Below are positions 54,036 to 64,000 of a stretch of 64,000 bases of DNA, piece after piece (within the stretch, counting starts at the first letter, position 1; each line of letters starts with the position of its first letter). The stretch comes from Formicarius rufipectus. Taxonomy: Eukaryota > Chordata > Aves > Passeriformes > Formicariidae. The stretch is from assembly GCA_013399695.1 (NCBI GenBank), contig VXAU01003747.1:869787-933786 (forward strand), in the 5' to 3' direction. The notes under the pieces are model-generated. The model ran no database searches and had not been told where the DNA came from. It saw only the letters and a list, made by a program, of their open reading frames with translations. A program made the translations under genes and the position numbers.

Positions 54036-54050
54036 CTTTTTGTTCCACTT
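54036..54050 (-). CDS. ADGRL3: ADGRL3 15-nt microexon (KVEQK insert, splice site A)
   Basis: Minus-strand microexon AAGTGGAACAAAAAG, bounded by acceptor CTACAATAG and donor GTAATT. Its flanking phases are 1 and 1. With an A supplied by the previous exon it reads K-V-E-Q-K, and its last G joins TT of the olfactomedin exon to give V, so the junction reads KVEQK-V-F-L-C-P-G. If the microexon is skipped, the same A plus TT gives I, the I-F-C-P-G form known in latrophilins. This is the splice-site-A insert between the lectin and olfactomedin domains. In family studies the insert alters teneurin binding. It lies 1,771 nt upstream of the olfactomedin exon in the gene. The exact match of sequence, frame and splice signals makes chance unlikely. 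Whether it is included in this species cannot be seen from DNA. Confidence 0.93.
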
Positions 54051-54106
54051 CTATTGTAGAGAGAGAGGTAAAGAGAGAAAGGAGAAAAGAGAATAGATTA
54101 ATGGTA
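54051..54106 (-). promoter_or_regulatory. CU-rich splice-control tract and acceptor of the ADGRL3 microexon
   Basis: On the minus strand, directly upstream of the microexon, is a long pyrimidine tract with repeated CTCTCT and TCTTT elements (about 54053-54096), ending in ACAATAG. A branch-point-like ATTAATC lies about 50 nt from the acceptor. Repeated CUCUCU or UCUU elements before a tiny exon are the usual binding context for polypyrimidine tract-binding proteins, which repress neuronal exons outside neurons. The tract is seen directly; control by PTBP or a neuronal activator is inference. Confidence 0.7.
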
Positions 54107-54182
54107 CTGTATTGGCCAGGTATTTTTCTTTACCTCTTTCATATGAAAAGGAAGCTTCATTAATTTACTTTAGTATGTGAAC

Positions 54183-54207
54183 ATTATATATATATATGTC
54201 TATATAA
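54183..54207. repeat. AT dinucleotide repeat
   Basis: TATATATATATATA followed by TGTCTATATAA. A shorter TA run lies at 54004-54014, on the other side of the microexon. Confidence 0.85.
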
Positions 54208-57013
54208 ACCTTTCCTCTGATACACACTAGATAATATGCAGACAAGCTGAACAAAATACAGATAAATTTTAACTTCAGAAAAATCTTTAAGACCAACACT
54301 TGGAACATAATGAGCCCCCTGAACTATATGAGATACCTTGTCAGCAGCAACCTTGGACTAGTTTCATAGAGCAAAATGAAATACCCATAAACTGAAATAT
54401 GACTGACACAGATTTATGTATAGAATAAAAATTCCAAGGAGAAACTTTATAGAATATACATCTTCATATATTTCGCCAAAGTCCTGTAAAACAGAGATCC
54501 CTACTTAAAGCAGAAGAATATTCGCTTGTGACATGGAAAGAGTCAAATGAAGCACGCTGGTAGATATTCGTAGAGTTCTGTCCCATGTCCTTGGAGAAAT
54601 AAACTTTAGTAAGACTTGGGGAAAAACAAACAAAAAAATTAAAATATTGTAATATTTATATGATTTATAAGATCGCAAAGATGTTAACGAGTTAAAAATA
54701 TCTAAGCACTATTTCAAAGCCCAACCCCAGAACTTGGTGGACATTTTAATGTGAATTATTCACCATGCCTCATAATGCTGCCGAAGAGGCTGCATCCCCT
54801 TGGACAAAGCCCCTTGCAGGTCAAATAAATAAATGCAGTGCACTTATTAATTGCTAAATGCTCAGAACGAGTTTCTGTACCAAACAACCTCCTGCAAGAA
54901 GCTTTTGGGGCCCTTAACCAAAAGCTTCCTGCAGTTTTGACACAGGTTTCATCTCCTTCCAGCATGGTAGAGACCCAAACAGCTTCTGCAACCCCAGCCC
55001 TGGGATTTGCTGGTTCCATGGGGCCTCTTCCCTGAAGGTGTAGAAGACAGGCCCCATGAAATATCAGAGGGAGAAGTGAGAACTTGCCAGTAAACTAGTA
55101 TGGTTTTGACAGCTAAGAGATCTCTGTTCAGAGAAGCAAGGCAAGAATGCAAAAGTATGCAGACGTGATTTGTTTTCGCTTGCCCAGAGTTCACTCCCAG
55201 CCCCTTCCAGACTGAGACACTTGCCAAATGACTGTCCTCTGGTGTTGGGATTGCAACCCCCTTTGCATTCAAAAGTCTCTTTCATTTGGATGGGAATCTG
55301 CAGGCTCAATGGAAGAAGGATTCCAGGGTAGGGCTGCAAATGCACTGGCTAGACATGTGGATCTACACTTCCCCATGCAGGGAGGCATAACAGCTGCAGC
55401 CAAACGCAGCTCCCATAACGAGCATTTCCAAACTTCAACAGCCTTTTTTACCTGTTCTTTGATTCAGGCTTCTCTCTACTTCATAACGGGTTAAGGTTAA
55501 AGGCAAATGTTTTCAACATGTGGTTGTCAGGGCTCTAGGGAGCAGAGACTTGCATTTGAGTGCAAGTACCTGATTTTGCACAGGAAAGAGGCAGCAAGAT
55601 TAAAAGGCTCTAGACTTGGCAATTCAAGAAACCTGAACAGAAATTGTATTCCCCTCCTCAGGCTCTGGCTGGTCACAGTTAAATAAGGTATTCAGAAAAA
55701 ACATTAAATGTTCCTGGCAAAAGCAAGGCAACATGACAGATCCTCAAATGTATGGCTGCATGCTGATTCTTCTGGCTGATGGTATACAGTACCTCTGGCA
55801 GCATAGAAGGCAGTAATTTACATTTCCAAATGAGTAAAAGCCTCTGTAATGCACTCGAACAACAGTGTGATATTGTAAAGCAGGAAGAGTGAAGCTTCTA
55901 GAGGAGATAATATATTTGCAACCAGCTGATTTGGGTGACCTGAGGTGTTGATTACCCTTATGCTGAATAGCTCATATGTGTTATTAGCGGTCAGTGCCAT
56001 ATCCACTCTCGTATAATTCCAAACACAGATGTGTTTTGGTGACCTTCTGTATGGTGTTTCCATTATATGTATTCCAAACACATTTTCCCTCTGCTGATTT
56101 AAGATTTCATGCTTTTGAATTTCAGTAATTATTCAGCTTACATTGTAGTGCCATATTCTTCAAAGATGTTGCATGAGAGGCTTGTAGGATTTACCTCACT
56201 GAGCAATACTACAAGGTCGGTCTAATTAGAGTCTGATTGTCTCTTCGGTTACACAACATACCACTGCAAAACTGTCTTCTTAAAGTACAGTTTTTTAAAT
56301 TTTGCCCAATTAGACAATTTTACATCTCTGTAATGCCTGTACCAGTCCACAGAATTTAAGCACTACTTACAGCATAGGGAGCACCTTACCTTCCTACATG
56401 GATCTACAGAAAAAACAGCCATACACAGCTTTTATTCTTAGAGTGACACCTTCCATTCCTGCTATTTCTGCACTGGAGAAGAACAAGGCAGCTCAAATTC
56501 CTATGCCGGTTGCAGGCCAGTGTCATTGGCTTCAACAGTGCCAGAGGCCAGAAGGAAATCAAAGAATCACTTGCCAGGTTTGAGGTGAGTTACAAACAAG
56601 ACTTTACACATACAGTGATTTTCTTCAGATGGAAGTAAAACTGAGGACAATGTGCAACCATGGGCCACCACAGCCTGTACCCAAGCAATCAGGCAAACTC
56701 CTGCCACCCATTCAGATAAATCACACAGAAACATTAATTAAATGTTCTTAGTACTGCTGGGTTGAGGCTCTGAAAACACACTGTGGCACAATTAACACTT
56801 GAACAACATTAACTGCTCATTTTCTTACTACCACATTGAATTGCACTCAAATATTTAAAGCACAAGCACATAGTGGCAGAGCCACATAGCGAGCTGTCTC
56901 CCTGGCACTGCTTCAAACCCACACAACAGCACAAAACTCCTGGAAAAGAATTTATGTGAGTCAGGACAACTACAAAAGTAAGCAAAAACTTGTGGCCTGT
57001 ACTTTGCTAGCTG

Positions 57014-57047
57014 TTTGGTTTGTGGTTTTTTTGGTTTGTTTTTTTTC
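57014..57047. repeat. T/G tract
   Basis: TTTGGTTTGTGG, then T runs, GGTTTG and a further T run. Confidence 0.85.
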
Positions 57048-58072
57048 AGGGCAGATGTTTAATAGAAGAATAAGTGACATCCACTGCCTGTTCCTGTCCT
57101 TCACAGATCAGATTGATTTAATATACTTAGACTAATAAGTAATAGATTCAGTGTTACACATGTAATATCAAAATAGAACGACTAGAAACCCCAGGTTTTT
57201 GAAGCTGACCTTAAGTAGCACAAGAGGCAGCATCTCAGTCATGCTGAGGGTGTTTCATGCCAGGCACGGCTGGCTGCTGCACCTCACACCCACCAACTAA
57301 CTTGACCAGATGTGTAGGCAGGTGAAGCTGAAAAGCAGTCATCACACTGGGAAACAAATTAGGGAGAAACAAGCACAGAAGGCACAGTAGTGGCCTTGTG
57401 CCCAGCCCAGACACATGACCCATGGTGCATGATGTTGACCATTGCAAAGGTGACTCACCACTTGGCTCTGAGCCTTGGACTTGAACACTGCAGCTCTCTC
57501 TATCAAATCGAAGACGACTTGCACCATATGAGGATGGTCTGGGATTTACAGCCTTTCCTATCTCTAATCCCTAGACCAGCACCTTCTTGGTCATCCTTGT
57601 GCCAATAGCCAGGCATCCAAAATTCTTTCAACCTTTGACTTGAGAGCTTCCCTAGAGCACTCACAGAAGGCCCTCCCAACCTATGTGCTTCACTCTAACA
57701 TACAGCCCCATCTGTGGGTTTTAGGTTGAACAGGAAGACATTTGAGAAGCTGCAAATCTAGCAAGGTATCCCAAAGCATGTCCATGTAGATCCTGCTCAC
57801 ACATGAAGGCGCTCCTCATTTTTGAAGACTTGGCTGGGTCCTAGAGTTACAGTGTTTCCCTACTAAAACATTAAGGTAAAAATAGAGACATGTTCAAAAT
57901 TTAGGACATCAAAGCACACACTGATAACAGACTTTCTTTTACCTATCAAATAGAAAGCAGTAGTTTAGACAATGGGTAATATACAGACAAGAGCAGCATC
58001 ATATGCACAGCACATCCAGCATGGCAGATCACTGACCACAGAACCCAGTGATGGAGAAACTCTGTCCTCTAG

Positions 58073-58417
58073 GTTGTAGGAAAATCTGCTGCTGGGTCGG
58101 ATGTATTTCCAGTCACACAAACAGTAACAGGGTCCAGTAACAATATGGTACTGAGCAGTTTCTGTTCCCAACATCAAAAATTTAAGAAAGTGGTTGAGGC
58201 CCTCGAGGAAATACAGCAGTTGACATGTCAGAGGCAACATGAGAGTAGTGCACAGACACTGCAGGAGTGTCATCAGCTTCTCACTCATCCCTCTGTTTCC
58301 TCAAATCGGCATCGAGTCAGTGAGGCTGAAGAGGACCACACCTGTATGCATTTTAAACTCATGGTGCTCTACTGTTGGGAAGCACAGGTGGTAGGTGGAC
58401 AGATCCCAGCGGAGTAA
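58073..58417 (+). other. Unidentified 114-codon open frame, coding-like, plus strand
   Basis: An open frame begins after an in-frame TAG inside GTCCTCTAG, which itself looks like a splice acceptor, and ends at TAA at 58417. The product is hydrophilic with a helical stretch (KFKKVVEALEEIQQLTCQRQ), and its composition looks more protein-like than the other chance frames here. I recognise no family. A shorter open stretch in another frame lies just upstream (from 57972), as would a frameshifted retrocopy, but a long minus-strand frame overlaps too. It could be a decayed retrocopy, an antisense exon or chance. Confidence 0.25.
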
Positions 58418-58488
58418 CATAGTTGGAAGAAAGATGAACTCTGAAGCAGCAGATCTGAAACAAATACATCTAAACCCAGGGAATGAAA

Positions 58489-58595
58489 ATCACAGAATGG
58501 TTTCAGATGGAAGGGACCTTAAGGACCATCTAGTTCCAACTATCTAACCATGGGCAGGTACATCTTCCAGTAGATCAGGTTGTTGAAAGCCTCAT
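58489..58595 (-). mobile_element. Short CR1 LINE 3' fragment
   Basis: ATCACAGAATGG, then GATGGAAGGGACCTTAAGGA, CCATCTAGTTCCAAC and TTCCAGTAGATCAGGTTG follow the extreme 3' end of CR1 on the minus strand. The match stops at GAAAGCCTCA and is followed by a T/A-rich stretch. Confidence 0.9.
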
Positions 58596-59378
58596 AAAAA
58601 TATGATTTTTTTTATTTTTATTTTTTTAAATAATTTGTACTTCAAACACACTCAACCCTATACACAGTTTAGCAGAAGAAAAGCCAAAAGAGCTAGCTCA
58701 GCATTTATATGACATGTTCCGGCAACCTAAAGTCCAAAATACTGAAGTACCTGTCTCTGCTTCTCTCCACACATAATTAAAATGGCAAAAGAGACCATAT
58801 AGCCAAATTCAGCACTCACTGTATACAGCACAGACACAAAACAAAATACATGCCACCATTTCTCTCATCTACTCGCTCCTTCCAGTCAAGCCTGGGGTCC
58901 TACTGTAGTGCAAGGGGGTGGCCATCAGACCCCCAATGTCTTAATGATGGGAACACAGTACATTCACTGCAGCGAGCTGTAGCCAGTAGAAGGTCAGATA
59001 CTATTTTGCTCTAGGCAAAAGAAAAACAGCAATACAATGGTCTTTGGTTTCAGTCCCTTCATTCCAGCTACCCTCTCTACAGAAGACATAATGACTGGCC
59101 TTCATCCCCAGTCTCCACATCAAGCTGTCCCCAAGCCACAATTTAACTCCAGACTTGTTAGTCCCAGTGAAACACTCAGTTTCTGAGCTTTTAATGTGAA
59201 AAGTTTGAACTTGGAACAGGGGAGGACTTCTTGGGAGTCGGAAGAATTTGAATGGAAGAATTTGGTTTTCTGAGACTACTTTGCAAATACATGCTGCTGC
59301 TATCTTTTAATTTTCTTTGCCACCTAATTCTCCCTTACCACAATTTTTAATTTCTTTTTTTTTTCCTCAACGTGACAG

Positions 59379-59629
59379 GTTTTCTTGAATGCGTTTAAAT
59401 GGTGAACAGACCCCATTAATACTACCTGGCTTTGCAGTCCAAGGGCAATCTGACGCTTGAATGTAAAGCACTCAGACTTTCATTTTCCAGCCAGAGGAAT
59501 GAAGACATTATAGTTATCAATTATATCACCACGAATTATCTTTCTCATGGCTGACATTTCTGTTATGAAGAACATTCAAGCTCGAGCCTCTCTGTTGGAG
59601 TTCTCCACCAGTCCAAACTATTCTACAAG
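59379..59629 (+). other. Exon-like interval with consensus splice sites, plus strand
   Basis: A pyrimidine tract TTTCTTTTTTTTTTCCTCAA leads to CGTGACAG at 59378. 251 nt later comes CTACAAG followed by GTAAGT, a near-perfect donor. No long open frame runs through it, so if real it would be non-coding and antisense to ADGRL3. Splice-like pairs also arise by chance in long introns. Confidence 0.2.
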
Positions 59630-62600
59630 GTAAGTTTAAACCTAAATAAACTATTGAAATGGTGGGAATCAGTTTGTAACATTATCTTTCCAAGAAAATT
59701 CAGTGTTTCAGCAAATAGAGTACTTCCCTCTTCTTGACTGTATCTACCTGTGTATGCACATTATGCTCCATTCTATAAGACTGAGGAAAAATTGTCTTGA
59801 TTTACTGCACAGGAGAAATGCTTGCCTTTTACTGCAAATGAAGTGCCAGTCCTTTATTTAATAAAAGGGAGGAATAATCTCACTTGCTCAGCTTCCATGT
59901 TACATTTTTTCATAAAATACCCAAGCATCAGCAAACAGAGGTGCTCTACAAGTTCTTTGTGTTACAATGGCTTCATGTAACACATTCCCAGAATTATCAC
60001 CTCCTAATTAATTTTGCTGTGAAGTACAGAGATGGGAAATGTCAACAATCCACGCTTTCATGAATCACAACCTTAATTAGATCCTTAAATATGGTATCTA
60101 TAGATCTGCAGAAATCAAAGCTGTCATTTTTTGTAAGTGGATTTTTTTTCTCCTTAGATTTCCATTCATTTGATAAATTTGTGAAACCTTTCAAACCATT
60201 ACTTTGGGCTTCCTTAAAATGTCAGTTTTTCAGTCTGCTTTTTAATACATAATAACTAAATTTAATAGATGTTCACTAAAATAAAACTAAGGATTATTAA
60301 TGTTAAAATACCTGTCAGTGCAGCTTAAAGTCATCAGGACCCAGGAAACCACCAATATACATTAAGTCTTGTTCACTAGAGGTTATGGTTTCCTGCAAAA
60401 TTGCCTTGTGTATTATAGATCAAACTTCAAGCTATTTTGGGAGAATGCCATCTTTTTGTTAAGACATTCATATAATGGATGACAGGCATCAGAGGCCAGA
60501 GCCCTCATATGGACTCTCCCTCAAACTCAAGCAATAACAAATGCTTTTCCATTGCACTATTATTAATGTTATTACCTCATTTCCCAATTTTAGGTACCAA
60601 ATCACATCAAGAATTATGCCTTTAAATATCTCTGGAGGGAAAAATAAAAATTACTCCTGCAGAAAGCAAATGAAACTCGGGGATTCTGTTTTGGGGTTAA
60701 ACAGATCCCTTCTTCGTGCCTCACTCTGCAGAAGCAGCAAACAGCAAGCAGGTTCTCAACGATTTTGTAAACATTTGGATTTCCCTAAATTCAGTGAATA
60801 ATTTCTATTCTTTCTTTGCCTCTCTCCTCTCATTATTATTCCAGGTGGCAGTCACAGTGACTGGCTGCTCTGAAGAAGCAGACACTTAATCAGCTTCAGC
60901 AGATACTGAATGTGATTGCGTCGCACTTCTAAATGTATTATTCCAAGAGATAAATATTTTTTTCTCAAGTAAAGATAATTCACTTAAGATATAATGAGTC
61001 CTGAAATAAACTGCACTGCAAAGACAAGAAGCAGCAAGAATTGTTATATTCAAGGTTCATCTTCAGAAGAAATATCTGATTTTTTAATGTGTATAAATCT
61101 CTTCTGTAGATGAGATTTTATGTTTAGAGCACCATTCCAAAGATAAAGTGACCTGAAAAACTCATTCATCCCTGAATTTGGGAAACAAAAACCTAGTCCA
61201 AGAGTTTGGCAGAGCACTGGCCACTATTCACCACCCTCAAAACTAGAAAAATGAGCCAGGCAGACTTTGGTTGTGGCCCTATGGCAACTAGCATATCCCT
61301 CTGTTGACATGAGTTTAAACAAAAAACAGCAGTGTCTTCTTAATTCTCCACAATTCTCAACTTGTTATGGACCAGAATTTTCCTTTTAAATTCTTTAAAT
61401 TGAACAAAGCCCAGCAAGAAGAGCGAGCATGAGCGGGGAAAAAAAAAAAAGGGACTATACAAGTACTGTGAGAAATTCAATTATGGCTACAGGTCATTCA
61501 GCCAAACTTTCCTTGGCAGTAGGCCTCTTATTGTTTCCAGCACAACAGCAGATGAGTGAGCTGTCATTAAATTACAGCAGAATCAGCCACCTGGACATGA
61601 TTCTCCAATTAACAAAGTCAAAAAAGTGAAAGCATAGATCCAGAGAGGGAGGTAAGCACTGTGGAGCTGACCCTCTGCAACTGGTCCTTGCTGCTGCTGA
61701 AGACTCTGACATTGAGCACCCATCAGGCTCTTGGAACACAAGCCAGCAGCCAGGACGACTGAGACATGGAGATCCAGTCTCCCCAACAGAGATAGGAATT
61801 AAACCTCATCTAGGCTGTGGATTCCTTTATAAAATGGGAGTGAGGCATTACTGAGCATTACTCGTGGCTCCAAGTCTATAAAGGAAAAAAATAAAGATAG
61901 CTGAGCTTTCTCCAAGAATGTATATTTAATGGTGTCCCTCTGAAAAAGGTCTGGGGGCAAACTGAGTACTAAGATGCTGCTCCTCTCTGTCAGGAAAGGC
62001 ACCTGTACATGTAGAGGTGGACCAAGAGGTGCTGGCAAAAAGGTTTGATCCTCCAGGGCTTCTGGATGGGGTTTTTCAGGGAAGGAACATACACCTAATT
62101 TCCAGTGCTGCCAGGTCAGCCCAGGAGTGCTCACGGACAGAATACAGAAAGACAAACTGACAGAATGGATAAAACCCCCACAGCAAAAAAGCTGCTTGGA
62201 AAATAAATAACCTTGCCTGGTAAAATCTAACCCCAGAAAGCTCTTGTAAGCAAATCTGACTCTAGGTCTTACTCCCCTTGCTCATTCAGCCCATTTTTAA
62301 CGGGGTCAGGTAGACAGACCTGGATAACCACCCTACTTGTTCCTCCTTATGAGATGTCAAATGCACAGAAAGATAACATGACAACTGGGCAAATGTAACT
62401 GATTAAAAATCATTATTATTTGCATAGGTCTTTATATCGTTCTTGCTGGATGAATTGTAAACCCTCCTTACCTAATCTTAAAAGGAACAAAATCCTGAAG
62501 TTTATTAAAAACTTGTCCTCATCCAGGCAAGAGATATATCTGGGTTGTCAAGAACCTGACAGAGCCATCAAGGCAAACATTAGATGTCTTGCCTTAAGCA

Positions 62601-63352
62601 ATAGGTGGAAAGGGAAAAATATCTTAGATGGGGGAGCACTGAACTAAAGCTCTGTGCCTTTCGGTCCGATTTCTCTCCAAAGAGGAATAAACTGTTTGTC
62701 ATTCTGCCAGCTATGAGACTAGCTATAAAATAATAGATTCCACAGGCCCAAATGAGGCTAATCATGATTGCCAAGGCATGTCTGAGCTGTGAGAAGTGAG
62801 CGAAATCTGATGCTCTTCAGAGAAAACACTTATTGAAAAGCTCTTTGCTCTGCAATAAGCTTTGGCAGTTATCTCATGTCTTGGAGTATCTACCATATTT
62901 CTCGTTTGATTGCAAGGCATATTGCTGACACCAGCTGCTATAGCTGAGTTTCCTTTAATAACACTTTGGTAGGTAAAACACCACTTCTCTTTAGCTATTG
63001 AGAGAACGGTCAGGAAGGATTTTGTATCAATTGCCTCTGTCAATAGTACTTATTCTTAAGTGTCTCAAACTGGATTCTGTATAAAATGACCATCAAAATC
63101 AAAGAAGGGTTTCCACAAAGCCAAACAACAAAGGGACACGTTTGTTTTCTACTGTCTGAATTGGGGGAACACCTACAAAGTAACTGGAGAGCCAGGATTT
63201 TACAGCAACCATTTCGGACAGCAAGTGAAGAGTATGGGAAGGAGATGCTGGACTTCTAACTGGTCCTTTGGAACAGATCTTACAATCTGGTGTAAATTTT
63301 AACAACATCTGCTATTTAAAAAGAGAAGACAAAAAAAAAAATCAAGGCATGC

Positions 63353-63516
63353 CTTCTAGCATTTTTAAGTTTAAGTAATTAACACAAGCGTGCTCTGTGT
63401 GTGCGCACACATATGCGCACTCGTATGCAGAGGAGTGACTTCCAACATTTTAAGATTTAAATGATTAACCCAAGTGAGTGTCACATGCACATACACTCAC
63501 ATGTGTAATGCAAAGG
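63353..63516. repeat. Diverged tandem duplication of about 82 bp with Z-DNA-like core
   Basis: Copy 1 (about 63353-63434) and copy 2 (about 63437-63516) share the order: CTTC-AGCATTTTTAAG, TTTAAGTAATTAACACAAG, a GTG/CAC alternating block, then TATGCAGAGG. Copy 2 reads ACTTCCAACATTTTAAG, TTTAAATGATTAACCCAAG, CACATGCACATACACTCACA and AATGCAAAGG. Copy 1 includes the 14-bp palindrome TGTGTGCGCACACA at 63398-63411. Divergence implies an old duplication. Confidence 0.8.
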
Positions 63517-64000
63517 CACTGGCTCATTCCTGAAACACGTTAAAGAAATTATTCTAACACACGCTCATCTACAAACTGCTAAGGCAAGTACTGCAGAAAA
63601 CTGCTTAGGAGTCTTCATTTCATCTTATCTTTTGCTTCAGCTCTCAGTACTCAGTCAAGAAAAATCCCAGCTGAGAGGCAGATGTTTCAGAGGAGATCTT
63701 GCCCTGATGAACTGTGAAAGGCTCCTATGCCTTTTCCCCTTTTCATGCTCCAGATGTGCTGGGGGGAAGGGAGAGACTGAGTGCATGCCTATGCAGTGCA
63801 AGACAGCAGGCACAGCTGCCTCCTGGAGAGGTACGGACCAGAAGGTGACATTAAATGTGCTGCTTCATCTTAGTGCTACGGTGTGCCCCCCCAAAGCCCA
63901 GCTGAGCAAACCTCTCTCTGCTGCTCACAGGCATCCTCCTCACCTGTTTCCTTCCTCCCCCTGCCACTCCAAGCAACCATTAATCACTGCCTACCAAACA

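Larger units (their letters stand above)
54051..58487 (-). other. ADGRL3: ADGRL3 intron upstream of the microexon, part 1
   Basis: Intronic sequence extending toward the lectin-domain exon, which is not in the window. It includes the CU-rich microexon control tract, an AT repeat at 54183-54207, a G/T tract at 57014-57047 and a block of unexplained open frames on both strands from about 57.2 to 58.4 kb, described separately. Confidence 0.75.
58596..64000 (-). other. ADGRL3: ADGRL3 intron upstream of the microexon, part 2
   Basis: AT-rich, presumably intronic sequence. It contains a T/A-rich tract right after the CR1 fragment (58605-58635), a plus-strand exon-like interval at 59379-59629 and a diverged tandem duplication at 63353-63516. 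I searched for the lectin-domain exon (the family's CYLPDAYKIM and QYECVPY motifs on the minus strand) and did not find it. Confidence 0.65.

Noticed and set aside
1..64000. CRISPR arrays, operons, tRNA or rRNA genes, viral genomes
   Set aside because: No regularly spaced repeats, clustered genes or RNA-gene signatures were seen. The window is a vertebrate intron landscape.

Overview
This window looks like vertebrate, most likely avian, nuclear DNA. It is AT-rich, carries CR1 LINE fragments with the bird-type 3' end, and shows no bacterial gene organisation, no Alu or L1, and many short microsatellites and A/C- or G/T-rich tracts. I cannot name the species. Two single-base N calls (2353 and 15214) show it comes from a draft assembly.

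The only protein-coding sequence I can identify securely is on the minus strand, in one gene: ADGRL3 (latrophilin-3, LPHN3), a neuronal adhesion GPCR. An 801-nt exon (51464-52264) encodes nearly the whole olfactomedin-like domain. About 1.8 kb upstream in the gene, at 54036-54050, is a 15-nt microexon that encodes the KVEQK-type insert known as latrophilin splice site A, between the lectin and olfactomedin domains. Both exons have phase 1 at each end, so either can be included or skipped without a frameshift. I did not find the upstream lectin exon (expected above 54050) or the next downstream exon (expected below 51464). The rest of the window therefore reads as large ADGRL3 introns.

Layout: 1-51463 is the intron downstream of the olfactomedin exon, with a diverged CR1 near 21.0-21.5 kb, a younger CR1 at 39.2-39.6 kb, an ancient CR1 3' end near 41.4 kb, and a cluster of A/C and G/T tracts in alternating orientation between 45.5 and 49.9 kb. 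This cluster includes a 38-bp perfect palindrome. 52265-54035 is the intron between the two exons. 54051-64000 is the intron upstream of the microexon. It has a strong CU-rich splice-control tract next to the microexon, a CR1 fragment at 58.5 kb, two plus-strand exon-like stretches of unknown meaning (58.1-58.4 and 59.4-59.6 kb), and a diverged tandem duplication at 63.4 kb.

The most useful result is the microexon. It is too short for ORF-based gene finding, but its sequence, frame and splice signals all agree with the known latrophilin alternative splice site that tunes ligand binding.
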